NCBI RefSeq assembly: GCF_018343775.1
Contig: NZ_CP074349.1
Location: forward strand, 3,028,001-3,092,000
Source of the DNA: Pseudomonas cichorii
GTDB taxonomy: Bacteria > Pseudomonadota > Gammaproteobacteria > Pseudomonadales > Pseudomonadaceae
Direction: 5' to 3'
Length of the DNA: 64,000 nucleotides
How positions within the stretch are numbered: position 1 is the first letter of the stretch; each line of letters starts with the position of its first letter. The notes under the pieces were generated by a model, which saw nothing but the letters and a program-made list of their open reading frames with translations, searched no databases and was not told where the DNA came from. The position numbers and the translations under genes are program-made. Positions 48,701 through 57,497 of the stretch are shown here, in pieces.

Positions 48701-51700
48701 GACGCGGGCCCGGCCCATGTTCCAGCATGGCGCGGAAGCTGGCCGGATCGGCACGCTCGCCGCCGGACATCAGGTAGCGCAGGCCCTTGAGTGCTTCGGG
48801 GATCAGTTGCACGTACTGGTTGAACAGCGCGGTGGTGAGGAACAGCACGCTGACAGTGCGCAAGGCATCGCTGAGGCGCGCCGGGTCGATCAGGGTCTGG
48901 TGGTCGATGATCAGCAGTTGCCCGCCGTTGAGCAAAGCGCCCCAGACTTCCATGGTGCTGGCATCGAACGCAGGGTTGGAAGCGAAGGCAACACGGTCCT
49001 GTTCGTTGAAGTCGGCAAAGCCATTGTTCAGCACCAGACGGGCAATGCCGCGATGCAGCACGCACACGCCTTTCGGTGCGCCGGTGGAACCGGAGGTGTA
49101 CATGACGTACGCCACGCTGTTGGAGTTCTGCACCAGAGCCGGATCATGGGCCGGCTGATCGTCCAGAACCAACTGGTCCAGGTCGATGCGCGGGGTGGCA
49201 GAGTCAATCGACGCAGCACGCTGAGCCAGCACGAACACAGCCTTGCAGTCTTCGATCATGTAGACCTGACGCTCGGCGGGTGCATTGATGTCCAGCGGCA
49301 CATAGGTTGCTGCGCACTTGCCGATGGCCAGTTGGCCGACCAGCATGTCAATGGAACGCGGCAGCAGGATGGCCACGTGATCGTTGGGCTTGACGCCCTG
49401 ACCGATCAGGTAATGAGCCAGACGGTTGGCGCGTTCGTTCAGTTCGCCATAGCTCAGCGAGAGACTGCCATGCACGGTGGCCACGGCCTGAGGATGCGCG
49501 GCTGCGCGCTGCTCGAACAGGCGATGCACCGGCAATTCGCGAGGGTAATCGCGACGGGTGATATTGAAACCCACCAGCAGGCGCTGACGCTCTGCCGCTG
49601 GCAGCACCGACAACTGCTGCAGGCCGTTTTCAGGCTGCTGCTCCAGCGCCTCGACCAGATTGGCCACGGCTTCCTGTAGGTAACCGCAGACTCGCTGGGC
49701 ATCGATGCCTTGTGCCGCCTGAGCGGTCAGGCTGAAGGTTTCGCCCAGATCGTCGATGCTCAGGGTCAACGGATAGTTGCTGCGCTCTTCGGCATTCAGC
49801 ACGTCGATGCCTTGCCAGGCAGTACTGGCCGCCTCGTCCCTGGCCTGAGGTGCCGCGCTGTGGCGGTAATTGAGCAGCGTGCTGAACAACGGCGCGCCAG
49901 CCGGCAAGGCACTGCAACGCTGGGCAAGGGCCAGTTGTGCATGCTCGTGGGCAAGCAGGCCGGTCAGGCGGCGATGGGTGTCGAGTACCGCGTCACGTAC
50001 CGGCTGGTCGCCCAGATCGATGCGCAGCGGCAAGGTGTTGATGAACACGCCAAGAGCACGCTCCACACCTTCGCCACCTTGCAGACGTCCGAGCAATACC
50101 GTGCCAAACACCACGCTGTCGCGGCCGGACAACTGGCCCAACACTTGAGCCCAGGCCAGGTGCATCAGGCTTGCGGCGCTGACACCCAGTTGCCGGGCTT
50201 GCTCGCGAACCTTGCCGCACAAGGCGACATCCAGCGGCAGTCGCGCTTCGCTCAGTTCACCCTCGCCAGCCGCCACGGGCAGGCCGTAAGGCAGGGTCGG
50301 CTCGTCGATATCGCCCAGCTGTTCGCGGAAGAAGGTTTCATGGGCTTCATCGCCCGGGCCTTGCAGGACCTGAGCGACATAGTTGCGATACGGCACCGGT
50401 GCCGCCAGCTGTGCTTCTTCATTGAGGAGCATGGCCTGCAACTCGTGGCCCAGCACCTCAAGGGCCACGTGGTCCATGACCACGTGATGGAAGCGCAGCA
50501 CAGCGGAAATCCGCTGGGTGACCGGATCACGGGCATGCACCAGATGCAGCAGCGGAGCCTGGGTCAGGTCCATGCGTGGCGCGCTGGCCAGGTCTTGCAG
50601 CGGAATCTCGTCGACTTTCAGACGAGCCTCACGCCAGACCACTTGTACCGGTGCCTGTAAACCTTCCCAGAGCAGCGCGGTACGCAGGATGTCGTTACGC
50701 TCGATGACCCGCTGCAATGCGTGGCTGAACGCTTCGAGGCGTGATTCGTCAGCAAAGGCGAACTGCGGTTGCAGCAAATACGGATCGTTGTCGCCTGCAG
50801 CCAGGTGATGGTAAAGAATCCCCGCCTGCAACGGCCCCAGCGGATAGATGTCCTGCACGTTGGCTGCACCACCGGGAACGCTGGCGACGATACGGTCGAT
50901 AGCGTCCTGTTCCAGCGCTACCAGAGGCAGCAGGTCCGGGGTGATGTGCTGGCAATCTGCGCCAATCCGGTTGGCTGGCACTTGCAGTTCGCTGCCGATG
51001 CTGTTGTCGGCGGAGTTGGCCAGAGCAGCCAGAGTCGGCTGGGCAAACAACACGCGGATATCCGCGGTCATGCCCAAGCGGCGCATCCGGGCAATCAGGG
51101 TCACGGCCAGCAACGAATGCCCGCCCAGCTCGAAGAAGTTGTCCTGACGACCGACTGTTTCTACATGCAGCAGCTCGGCCCAAAGTGCAGCCAGCTGTGT
51201 TTCTGTCTCGCCTTGAGGCGCTTCGTAGTTGCGGCTCAGCACGGCCTGTGCGCCCGGCTCCGGCAAGGCGGCACGGTCGAGCTTGCCGTTGGGGCTCAGG
51301 GGCAAGGTAGCCAGCGCGACATAGGCCGAAGGCACCATGTAGTCCGGCAACCCGGCCAGCACGTATTCGCGCAGGGCTTCGATGCCCGGGGTTTCCTGGC
51401 CTTCATGGCAACTGAACCAGGCCACCAGACGTTCGTTATGCAGCAGGACTGCCGCTTCACGAATGGCCGGATGGGTGGCCAGTCGTGCCTCGATCTCGCC
51501 CAGTTCGATACGAAGGCCATGCAACTTCACCTGGAAGTCATTACGCCCCAGGAACTCCAGAGTGCCGTCTGCACGCTGACGCACCAGGTCGCCACTGCGG
51601 TACAGGCGGTCACCTGCAACGAACGGGCTGTCGATGAAACGCTCGGCCTGCATGTGCGGCAAGTTCAGGTAGCCACGAGCGACACCGGCACCGCCGATGT

Positions 51701-54700
51701 GCAACTGGCCCACCACACCTTGAGGCACGGGCTGGTCACAGGCATCCAGTACATACAGGCGGGTATTGCTGATCGGGCGGCCGATAGGCAATGCGCTGTC
51801 TGGCACGGAGTCCTGAGGCTCCAGGGTCCAGACGCTGCAATCCACCGTGGTTTCGGTCGGGCCATAGACGTTATGCAGGCGCACGCCAGGCATGCGCTGA
51901 CGCACCTGTCGGGCCAGCGCCTCGGTCAGTTCGCCACCACCGCAGACGATATCGGTCAGAGAGTTGCACTGGCTGCTTTCTTCCAGTTCCAGGAACTGTT
52001 GCAGCAAGGCCGGTACGAATTGCACCACGCTGACCTGCCGCTCGATGATCAACTGCGCCAGATAGGCCGGATCACGATGCCCGTCCGGACGCGCCAGTAC
52101 CAGACGCAGACCGGCGCACAGCGGCCAGAACAGTTCCCATACCGACGCATCGAAACTGACAGGCGTCTTGTGCAGCAAGGCGCCTTCAGGGGTTGGCAGA
52201 ATCAACTGCGAACTCCATTGCACCAGGTTGCACAGGCCACGGTGCTCGACCATCACACCTTTCGGCGTGCCGGTGGAGCCGGAGGTGTAGATCACGTACG
52301 CCAGATGGTCGGCGTTCAGGCCTGGCACCACCGGGTTTTCAGCGGATTGCGCTGCCCAGGTACTGGCATCCAGGTTCACCAGTTGCAGAGTGTTATCGGC
52401 AAAACGCTCCTGAGTCGCGGCATCCGCCAGCAAGGTCAGGGCCCCACTGTCGGCCAGCATGTAGGCCAGGCGCTCGGTCGGGTAGCCCGGATCCAGTGGC
52501 ACGTAGGCACCACCGGCCTTGAGCACGGCCAGCAGACCGATAAGCAGGTTCGGGCCACGTTCCAGGCAGACTGCAACCCGGCTGTCAGCCTGTACGCCTT
52601 GACCGATCAGGTGATGGGCCAGACGGTTGGCGGCCTCGTTGAGCTGGCGATAGCTCAGACGAACGCCTTCGCTTTCCAGGGCCACGGCATCCGGTGTACT
52701 TGCGACTTGAGCCTCGAACAGCGCCTGCACAGGCTGATCGAGTACGAAATCCTGCTCACTGGCGTTGAGATCCACCAGCAAACGCTGACGCTCCTGGGGT
52801 TTGAGCAGTTCGGCCTGTGCCGGAACGGCCTGATCGCTGCCGACCATGCTCCACAGCAAAGGCTCCAGGTAAGACACATAACGCTCGGCAGTGGCTGCAT
52901 CGAACAATGCAGTTGCGTAATCCAGGGCGCCGGCAAAACCTTCGTCGGTTTCGCCCATGCTCAGGGTCAAGTCGAACTTGGCAAAAGTCGGTTGATCGCC
53001 CAGCGGCTCCAGGCGCAGATCGCCCAGATGCAGTTCCAGCCCCTGACTGCCGTCCCAGGCCAGGGAGGTCTGGAACAGCGGGCTATGGGCCAGGCTGCGT
53101 GGTGGCCGCAAGCGCTCGACAACCTGCTCGAATGGCAGGTCCTGATGTTCCTGAGCTTCCAGCACGCGAGTCTTGATGCGAGCCAGCAGTTCAGTGACAT
53201 CCGGCTCGCCCGAAGTATCGACACGCACGGCCAGGGTGTTCACGAACAGGCCGATCAGCCCTTCGACCTCGGCACGACGACGGTTGGCCACCGGCGTACC
53301 CACGACCACTTCGTCCTGACCGGACAGACGCGCCAGCAACACGGACCAGGCACCCATGAACAGCATGAACGGCGTCACGCCATGGCGCTGGCATAAAGCT
53401 TTGATTTCGGTGCTCAGGCGCGCATCGAAACGCACAGGAAGACTGACGCCGCTGTAGTCCTGACGGTCCGGACGAGGCCGGTCGGTCGGCAGGGTCAGCA
53501 AGACTGGCGCGCCGGAAAGCGCCTGATGCCAGTAATCGCCCTGGCTGCTCAGCCTTTCGCTGTCCAGCCAGTTGCGCTGCCAGACGGCGTAGTCGGCGTA
53601 TTGCAAGGCCAGTGGCGGCAGCGGGTCATCGAGGCCCTGGCTGAATGCCTTGTACAGCGCGGTGAGTTCGCGGGTCAGAACACCCAGGGACCAGCCGTCA
53701 GCAACAATGTGGTGCACGGTCAGCAACAGCACATGACGATCTTCGGCCAGGCACAGCAGACGACCCCGGATCGGCAATTCATGGTTCAGGTCGAAAGCCT
53801 GTTCGGCTTCCTCCTTGACCACGGCCTGCAAGGCCTGCTCGTCCTGATCGCGCAAGTCCTGCCAGGTCAGCTCCGGAACCACGTTTTCGGGTGCGGCCTG
53901 TACCGAGGCTTCTCCGTCTTCCTGAGTGAAACGGCTGCGCAGGCTGTCGTGACGCGCAACAATGCGTTCCAGTGCGCGCCTCAATGCGCGGGTGTCCAGT
54001 TGGCCAGTCAGTTGCAGGCCCAGTGGAATGTTGTAGGCGCTGTTGGCGTCTTCCATCTGCGCCAGGAACCAGATCCGCTGCTGGGCGAAAGACAGTGGAA
54101 CCGCCCCGCTGCGCGGCAGCACTTCGATGGGTGGAAGCTCATTCTTGCCGGCATTGCCCAGGCATTGCGCCACGGCAGCCAGGGCGCTGTCGGCGAACAG
54201 GTCGCCCAACGACAACTCCAGCGACAGGCGCTGACGCACCTGAGAAACCATCCGCATCGCCAGCAGGGAGTGACCGCCCAGCTCAAAGAAACGGTCATGA
54301 CGCCCTACTCGCTCGACTTGCAGCAATTCGCTCCAGATCTGTGCCAGAGCGATTTCCAGCTCGCCTTCCGGCGCCTGATACTCGCCGGTGAACAGCGCAT
54401 CGCGATCAGGGACAGGCAAGGCGCGGCGGTCGACCTTGCCGTTGGCCGTCAGCGGCCAGGCGTCAAGACGCACCAGCGCGCTGGGCACCATGTAGGCTGG
54501 CAACTGCTCCAGCAAGGCCGCACGCAAGTCATTCACCACCAGCGGCGTGCTATCGGCCCGCTCGGTGAAATAACCCACCAGCCGTGGCTGGCCCGGTTCG
54601 TCTTCACGAGCCAGTACCAACGCCTCTTCGATACCCGGCAACTGACCCAACTGGCTTTCGATTTCACCCAGTTCGATACGTACGCCACGGATCTTCACCT

Positions 54701-57497
54701 GATCGTCATTACGACCCAGGTACTCCAGCGTGCCATCGGCATTCCAGCGCGCCAGGTCACCCGTGCGGTACATACGCGCACCCGGCTGCTCGCTGAATGG
54801 ATCGTCGAGGAAACGCTCGGCGGTCATTTCAGGACGGTTGAGGTAGCCACGGGCTACGCCATCGCCTGCCACATACAGTTCACCCGCCACGCCAAACGGC
54901 ACCAGTTGCTGATGTTCGTCCAGCAGGTAAACCTGGGTGTTGGCAATTGGCTTGCCGATATCCAGGCTGCCATCGGGAAACAGCTGACCCGAGGTGGCCA
55001 CAACGGTGGCTTCAGTCGGGCCGTAGTTGTTGATCACGGCAAAGCCCGGATCACGGTGGAACTGACGCAGGCGGTCGCCACCGATCAGCAAGGTGCGCAG
55101 CGTCGGGTGACGCAAATCGCGGCTGAAGGCGTATTCGGCAACAGGGGTCGACAGGAAGGACACCTGCAGCGGCTGCGCCAGCCACCAGTCCAGCAGCGAA
55201 TCCAGCTGTTCATTGCTGACATCCGCAGGCGGCACATGCAAGGTCGCGCCGGCACACAGCGCCGGCCAGACTTCCCAGGCCATGGCATCGAAGCCAAAAC
55301 CGGCAACACTGGCGGTATGGCTGCCTGCGTGCAGATCAAAGGCTTCGCAATGCCAGTGAACCAGATTGCTCAGGGTGCGGTGCTCGACCATCACGCCTTT
55401 TGGCTGGCCGGTGGAACCGGAGGTGTAGATCACGTAGGCCAGATTGGCGGCGCTCAGACCGTGTACCAGTGGATTGTCCTGATGATCGGACCAATCCTGA
55501 CGATCCAAGGCAATCACCGGCACCGACAATGGCGGCAGACCGGCCAGCAACGCTTGCTGAGTCAATACGGCCACCGGTGCGCTATCGCTCAACAGATAAG
55601 CGATACGCTCATCCGGATGAGCCGGGTCCACCGGCACATAACCCGCGCCCGCCTTGAGCACGGCCAGCAAACCGACCAGTGTTTCCAGACCACGACGAGC
55701 GACCACGGCCACACGATCATCCGGGCGCACGCCCAGGCTGATCAGGTGATGGGCCAAGGCATTGGCCTTGCTATTCAGTTCGCTGTAGCTCAGGTGCTGA
55801 TCGCCCACTTGCGAGGCGATGGCGTCCGGCTGGTCGAGGGCCTGACGTTCGATGCGCTGATGGATGGTCAGCACGGTTTCCTGATCGAGATGGTAGGCAT
55901 TGAAGCTTTCCAGCAGCCGCTTGCGCTCATCGGCAGGCAGGATGTCTACGCGATCCACCGGCGTCTGTGGCGCTTGTTCCAGTGCCTCCAGCAAATGCTC
56001 CATGGCTCGTTCAAAATAGGCACAGGTGCGCTGCGGGTCGATGCCGTCTGTGGTTTGTGCGGTAAAGCTGAAGGCGTCGCCCAGATCGTCGACGCTCACC
56101 ACCAGCGGGTAGTTGCTGCGTTCTTCGGCGTGCAGCACTTCGATGCCCTGCCAGGTTTCACCTGTGGTCTGGGCAGAGCTGTGGCGGTAGTTGAGCAAGG
56201 CGTTGAACAGTGGCGTCGGTGCGGCCACACCGCTGCAACGCTGGGCCAGAGCCAGCGGCGCATGTTCGTGGCGCATCAGGGTGGTCAGGCGCTGATGGGT
56301 GGCCTTGACTGCTGTGCGAACGTCCTGCGCATCCAGATTGATACGGATCGGCAAGGTGTTGATGAAGATACCCAAAGCACGTTCGGTCGCCTCGGCGCCC
56401 AGCAGACGCCCCATGAGTACGGTGCCGAACACCACGCGCTGGCGGCCGGTCAGGCCTGACAGCACTCGCGCCCAGCCCAGGTGGAACAGGCTGGCGACGC
56501 TGATGCCGAGGGTCCGCGCCTGATTACGCAGGCGGCGGCAGAGTTCGAGGTCCAGAGACAGGGTGTATTCGGTGATGTCGCCGCCATCACCGCTGAGGTC
56601 CTGCAGGTCGTAGGCAAGGGTCGGTTCATCGAGGTCGCCCAGCATTTCGCGGAAAAACGTTTCGTGTTCTTTCTCGCTGACGCCCAACAGGGCCTGCCCA
56701 ACGTAGTTGCGGAACGGAACCGGAGTACCCAGCAGGCCGGCCTGCCCACTCAGGCAAGCCTGAATTTCATGGCGCACCACTTCCAGGGCGCTGTGGTCCA
56801 TGGCGATATGGTGGAACTGCAAAGCGGCCTTCACGCCCAGGGCGTGGTCGGCCTCGTCGTAGACCAGACGAATCAGCGGTGCCTGGCCGAGATCCATGAG
56901 GGTCTGAGCTTGCGCCGACAAGGCACCGACCTTGAGTTGAGCACTGCGCCAGACAACCTGGACCGGGGTTTCCAGCCCGTCCCAATGTACCGACGTACGA
57001 AGGATGTCGTGCCGTTCGATCACTGTTTGCAGCGCCAGAGCGAATGCGTCCAGACGAGCGCGGTCGGCAAAGGCGAACTCCACGTGCATCACATAAGGAT
57101 CGCCATGACTGGCGGTAACGTGGTGATAAAGAATGCCCTGCTGCAAGGGCGCCAGCGGGTAGATGTCCTGCACATTGGCCGCGCCGCCGGGGACATGCGC
57201 GACCAGGCTGTCGATAGCTTCCTGATCCAGTGACACCAGGGTCAGCATTTCAGGCGTGATGCGTGTGCAGCCAGCTGGAATGCCGTTTTCCGGCAAGGTC
57301 GGAGCACCACGTTTGGTTGCCAGATACTCGCCCTGTTCGATCAGCTCGATCAATGCCGGCTTGTGCTCGCGCAGGTGTTCCACCAGGCCCTTGTCGGTCA
57401 GTGCACGGCGATTACCCTGCACCACCAGTTGCCCATCCTTGACCGACAGATTGATGTCATTGGCCTTCAGTGTCGCCAAGAGTTCGTTGATGCTCAC
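39759..57497 (-). CDS. cifB: Lipopeptide NRPS, five modules (Leu-Gln-Val-Leu-Leu) with tandem thioesterases
   Basis: 5912 residues. A TubC-type docking segment (residues 1-60) is followed by five C-A-T modules and two thioesterases. Adenylation cores lie near residues 689, 1741, 2804, 3855 and 4915; carriers (GGHSL) near 1069, 2120, 3193, 4233 and 5293. Hand-read codes are DAWFLGNVVK (Leu), DAWQVGVVDK (Gln-type), DAMFMGGTFK (Val/Ile-type), then Leu twice. C domains 1, 3 and 5 have HHxxMDH and a dual epimerizing N-motif; C2 and C4 have HHIVADGWS. The nucleophile elbows are GWSFGG and GHSFGG. The GTG start overlaps the cifA stop by 4 nt. Gln at position 5 fits cichofactin rather than syringafactin. 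Related factin synthetases with the same code remain possible. Confidence 0.95.
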   Translation of the reverse strand: MSINELLATLKANDINLSVKDGQLVVQGNRRALTDKGLVEHLREHKPALIELIEQGEYLATKRGAPTLPENGIPAGCTRITPEMLTLVSLDQEAIDSLVAHVPGGAANVQDIYPLAPLQQGILYHHVTASHGDPYVMHVEFAFADRARLDAFALALQTVIERHDILRTSVHWDGLETPVQVVWRSAQLKVGALSAQAQTLMDLGQAPLIRLVYDEADHALGVKAALQFHHIAMDHSALEVVRHEIQACLSGQAGLLGTPVPFRNYVGQALLGVSEKEHETFFREMLGDLDEPTLAYDLQDLSGDGGDITEYTLSLDLELCRRLRNQARTLGISVASLFHLGWARVLSGLTGRQRVVFGTVLMGRLLGAEATERALGIFINTLPIRINLDAQDVRTAVKATHQRLTTLMRHEHAPLALAQRCSGVAAPTPLFNALLNYRHSSAQTTGETWQGIEVLHAEERSNYPLVVSVDDLGDAFSFTAQTTDGIDPQRTCAYFERAMEHLLEALEQAPQTPVDRVDILPADERKRLLESFNAYHLDQETVLTIHQRIERQALDQPDAIASQVGDQHLSYSELNSKANALAHHLISLGVRPDDRVAVVARRGLETLVGLLAVLKAGAGYVPVDPAHPDERIAYLLSDSAPVAVLTQQALLAGLPPLSVPVIALDRQDWSDHQDNPLVHGLSAANLAYVIYTSGSTGQPKGVMVEHRTLSNLVHWHCEAFDLHAGSHTASVAGFGFDAMAWEVWPALCAGATLHVPPADVSNEQLDSLLDWWLAQPLQVSFLSTPVAEYAFSRDLRHPTLRTLLIGGDRLRQFHRDPGFAVINNYGPTEATVVATSGQLFPDGSLDIGKPIANTQVYLLDEHQQLVPFGVAGELYVAGDGVARGYLNRPEMTAERFLDDPFSEQPGARMYRTGDLARWNADGTLEYLGRNDDQVKIRGVRIELGEIESQLGQLPGIEEALVLAREDEPGQPRLVGYFTERADSTPLVVNDLRAALLEQLPAYMVPSALVRLDAWPLTANGKVDRRALPVPDRDALFTGEYQAPEGELEIALAQIWSELLQVERVGRHDRFFELGGHSLLAMRMVSQVRQRLSLELSLGDLFADSALAAVAQCLGNAGKNELPPIEVLPRSGAVPLSFAQQRIWFLAQMEDANSAYNIPLGLQLTGQLDTRALRRALERIVARHDSLRSRFTQEDGEASVQAAPENVVPELTWQDLRDQDEQALQAVVKEEAEQAFDLNHELPIRGRLLCLAEDRHVLLLTVHHIVADGWSLGVLTRELTALYKAFSQGLDDPLPPLALQYADYAVWQRNWLDSERLSSQGDYWHQALSGAPVLLTLPTDRPRPDRQDYSGVSLPVRFDARLSTEIKALCQRHGVTPFMLFMGAWSVLLARLSGQDEVVVGTPVANRRRAEVEGLIGLFVNTLAVRVDTSGEPDVTELLARIKTRVLEAQEHQDLPFEQVVERLRPPRSLAHSPLFQTSLAWDGSQGLELHLGDLRLEPLGDQPTFAKFDLTLSMGETDEGFAGALDYATALFDAATAERYVSYLEPLLWSMVGSDQAVPAQAELLKPQERQRLLVDLNASEQDFVLDQPVQALFEAQVASTPDAVALESEGVRLSYRQLNEAANRLAHHLIGQGVQADSRVAVCLERGPNLLIGLLAVLKAGGAYVPLDPGYPTERLAYMLADSGALTLLADAATQERFADNTLQLVNLDASTWAAQSAENPVVPGLNADHLAYVIYTSGSTGTPKGVMVEHRGLCNLVQWSSQLILPTPEGALLHKTPVSFDASVWELFWPLCAGLRLVLARPDGHRDPAYLAQLIIERQVSVVQFVPALLQQFLELEESSQCNSLTDIVCGGGELTEALARQVRQRMPGVRLHNVYGPTETTVDCSVWTLEPQDSVPDSALPIGRPISNTRLYVLDACDQPVPQGVVGQLHIGGAGVARGYLNLPHMQAERFIDSPFVAGDRLYRSGDLVRQRADGTLEFLGRNDFQVKLHGLRIELGEIEARLATHPAIREAAVLLHNERLVAWFSCHEGQETPGIEALREYVLAGLPDYMVPSAYVALATLPLSPNGKLDRAALPEPGAQAVLSRNYEAPQGETETQLAALWAELLHVETVGRQDNFFELGGHSLLAVTLIARMRRLGMTADIRVLFAQPTLAALANSADNSIGSELQVPANRIGADCQHITPDLLPLVALEQDAIDRIVASVPGGAANVQDIYPLGPLQAGILYHHLAAGDNDPYLLQPQFAFADESRLEAFSHALQRVIERNDILRTALLWEGLQAPVQVVWREARLKVDEIPLQDLASAPRMDLTQAPLLHLVHARDPVTQRISAVLRFHHVVMDHVALEVLGHELQAMLLNEEAQLAAPVPYRNYVAQVLQGPGDEAHETFFREQLGDIDEPTLPYGLPVAAGEGELSEARLPLDVALCGKVREQARQLGVSAASLMHLAWAQVLGQLSGRDSVVFGTVLLGRLQGGEGVERALGVFINTLPLRIDLGDQPVRDAVLDTHRRLTGLLAHEHAQLALAQRCSALPAGAPLFSTLLNYRHSAAPQARDEAASTAWQGIDVLNAEERSNYPLTLSIDDLGETFSLTAQAAQGIDAQRVCGYLQEAVANLVEALEQQPENGLQQLSVLPAAERQRLLVGFNITRRDYPRELPVHRLFEQRAAAHPQAVATVHGSLSLSYGELNERANRLAHYLIGQGVKPNDHVAILLPRSIDMLVGQLAIGKCAATYVPLDINAPAERQVYMIEDCKAVFVLAQRAASIDSATPRIDLDQLVLDDQPAHDPALVQNSNSVAYVMYTSGSTGAPKGVCVLHRGIARLVLNNGFADFNEQDRVAFASNPAFDASTMEVWGALLNGGQLLIIDHQTLIDPARLSDALRTVSVLFLTTALFNQYVQLIPEALKGLRYLMSGGERADPASFRAMLEHGPGPRLVNGYGPTETTTFATTNEVREVAEGAESVSIGRPIGNTSIYVLDAHQRLVPQGVIGELYIGGDGVAQGYLNRPDLTAEKFLTDPFSDEPGATMYRTGDLGRWLEDGQLECLGRNDDQVKIRGFRIELGEIVSRLHELPSVRDAVVLAREDEPGRVRLVAYFTQHQDAEALTSEQMRTALQANLPEYMVPAAFVELETLPLTANGKLDSRALPKPDRSALFGMTYEAPQGEVEIALAQIWAEVLQVEQVGRHDHFFDLGGHSLLAMRMVSQVRQQLGVELPLGELFALGELAAVAAAVSGIERTEQAQILPASRDQSLPLSFAQQRLWFLAQMEGGNEAYNIPMALSLQGALDVPALSRALARIIERHETLRSRFVALEDGAEVLFAPVSDEVVLPVEDLRHNPEALAERVRTEAAAPFDLTHGPVIRGRLLQVADDNHVLLLTVHHIVADGWSMGVLTRELLALYPALRVGEADPLPALAIQYADYAVWQRQWLTGERLQQQSTYWREALGGAPTLLMLPTDRPRPAQQDFAGGSLAVHLNANLSSGLRALAQRQGVTLYMTLMTAWATLLARLSGQNDVVIGSPMAGRGRTELEGLVGLFVNTLAVRIDTSGAPTGKSLLAQVKKRVLEAQDHQDLPFEQVVEIVRPERSLAHAPLFQTTLNWLAGEGSVPAMDGLIVSPVEQASQVSKFDLSLNLGEQGETLVGTLDYALALFDEATVGRYVHYFEQLLQALVANEQTVLDQVTLVGEQERQYLLEALNATGLEIPQGQTIHGLIEAQAVQRPDAIASQVGDQHLSYSELNSKANALAHHLISLGVRPDDRVAVVARRGLETLVGLLAVLKAGAGYVPVDPAHPDERIAYLLSDSAPVAVLTQQALLAGLPPLSVPVIALDRQDWSDHQDNPLVHGLSAANLAYVIYTSGSTGQPKGVMVEHRTLSNLVHWHCEAFDLHAGSHTASVAGFGFDAMAWEVWPALCAGATLHVPPADVSNEQLDSLLDWWLAQPLQVSFLSTPVAEYAFSRDLRHPTLRTLLIGGDRLRQFHRDPGFAVINNYGPTEATVVATSGQLFPDGSLDIGKPIANTQVYLLDEHQQLVPFGVAGELYVAGDGVARGYLNRPEMTAERFLDDPFSEQPGARMYRTGDLARWNADGTLEYLGRNDDQVKIRGVRIELGEIESQLGQLPGIEEALVLAREDEPGQTRLVAYFIQQANTTPTSVTELRAELLTVLPGYMVPSAFVRLAAWPLTANGKVDRRALPAPDRDALPGRDYEAPQGQLETDLAEIWSELLQVERVGRHDNFFELGGHSLLAVTLVARIRRLGLEADIRVLFAQPTLAALASGIGSSHGVQVPANLITADCSRITPDLLPLVTLDQPAIDRIVASIPGGAANVQDIYPLGPLQAGIFYHYLTSVEDDPYRLQARFAFANRERLDAFCSALQRVIARNDVLRTSLSWEGLETPVQVVWRNAELPVVEVPLAALSDAEPLNLDAAPLLRLVHADDPDNQRIVAVLLFHHLIMDHMALELLSHELQAVLLGLEAQLPEPVPYRNYIAQALLGPGDEAHEAFFREQLGDLDEPTLPYGQATLPGADVPGEARQRLDGALSRRVRDQSRQLGVSAASLMHLAWAQVLGHLSGREKVVFGTVLLGRLQGGEGVERTLGVFINTLPLRIDLGNQPVRDVVLQTHRRLTGLFAHEHAPLALAQRCSALPAGAPLFSALFNYRHSAAPQAADEAASTAWQGIELLQAQERSNYPLTLSVDDLGEDFELSALTSAGIDARRICAYLINAVEGLMAALEQAPQTPVEALGILPVAERVELLEGFNDHLAEHETALTVHQRIEQQAVVQPDAIAAQVGGHHLSYSELNRRANALAHHLIGQGVRPDDRVAVVARRGLETLVCLLAVLKAGAGYVPVDPGHPDDRISYLLENSEPVVVLTQLDLLARLPELPVPVIALDRADWAASPENPLVPGLTSANLAYVIYTSGSTGLPKGVMVEHHTLNNLVDWHCQAFDLKAGSHTASVAGFGFDATAWEIWPALCAGAVLHIPPAEVENEQLDTLLDWWLAQPLQVSFLPTPVAEYAFSRELRHPTLRTLLIGGDRLRNFNRDPGFAVVNNYGPTEATVVASSGTMEVGGVLHIGKPVTNARLYVLNERQQPVPLGVPGELYIGGAGVARGYLNRPDLTAERFLDDPFTAQPQARMYRTGDLVRWLVDGTLEYLGRNDDQVKIRGVRIELGEIEQQLALCPGIGEVVVTTQRLEQGALRLVAYFTRLDPELDGSTLRTHLLGRLPEYMVPAAYVGLDALPLTQNGKVDRRALPVPSLDAMATATYQAPETLLEERLAELWAEVLEVERVGRHDSFFELGGHSLSAIRLVSLIQKSGVPLTLAELFQHSSIAALAGLLDQRPAGPTEAEEVITVRADGKQSPLFLVHDFTGLDAYFPVLGRHLEGDFPIYGLPGIGLGQPQLHTMECLAARLVGLIRDVQPQGPYRLAGWSFGGVLAYEVATQLLGMDEKVDFLGLIDTYVPRLTDQGKARWQGPNLLERQLLSHCTAHWKAQGEAGVAPLARLASILEQPAMPGFEALLLLCRDEQLLHPELAQASDQQLQHFLEREVAHGHALAHYRLEPISLAVHQFRAEERPMAPAGTSATLGWAEALQPGQLHSIDVPGDHQTMMQAPHVQVLGQAIAQVLAVEPAKATAAPGYQALLAIQSGKNGKTPLFCIPGAGDSVTSFIGLVEAFGPDWPIYGLQPRGLDGRSVPHSQVEAAADRYVQEIEDFYPQGPLHLVGHSFGGWAAHAMAVKLQARGREVASLTLIDSEAPGGQGVLSKPYTTTAALKELIEALQISSGKRLDLDQQGFTDGDDATQLRMLQEAMVRAGLLPPRLAPQALHGIFRTFATALRTVYLPGQGYTGPASLVRVTDTRLDAEANLIEQAAMAVGWQHLLPQLAIWDGPGNHFSILKAPDVYSLAAWWYDRLTVGVEETLS
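45108..46343 (-). repeat. Near-identical repeat, copy in CifB adenylation domain 4
   Basis: 1236 bp, matching 54588-55823 at a constant offset of 9480 bp with two differences seen (45126 and 45768). It covers most of the Leu-activating adenylation domain of module 4, roughly CifB residues 3718-4130. Similarity drops sharply on both sides. Confidence 0.95.
54588..55823 (-). repeat. Near-identical repeat, copy in CifB adenylation domain 1
   Basis: Partner of 45108-46343; it covers about residues 558-970 of CifB in module 1. The other Leu modules (CifB module 5 and CifA) share the code but are clearly more diverged, so these two copies were homogenised recently or one replaced the other. Confidence 0.95.

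Noticed and set aside
39849..49679. Very long plus-strand open frames opposite CifB, up to 1672 codons, and similar ones opposite the other NRPS genes
   Set aside because: They lie antisense to unmistakable NRPS domains, have low-complexity Gln/Arg/His-rich translations and no recognisable motif. High-GC codon use produces such shadows.
39759..57497. Syringafactin SyfB
   Set aside because: Module 2 has a Gln-type code identical to the other Gln module rather than the Thr code (DFWNIGMVHK type) needed for syringafactin position 5.
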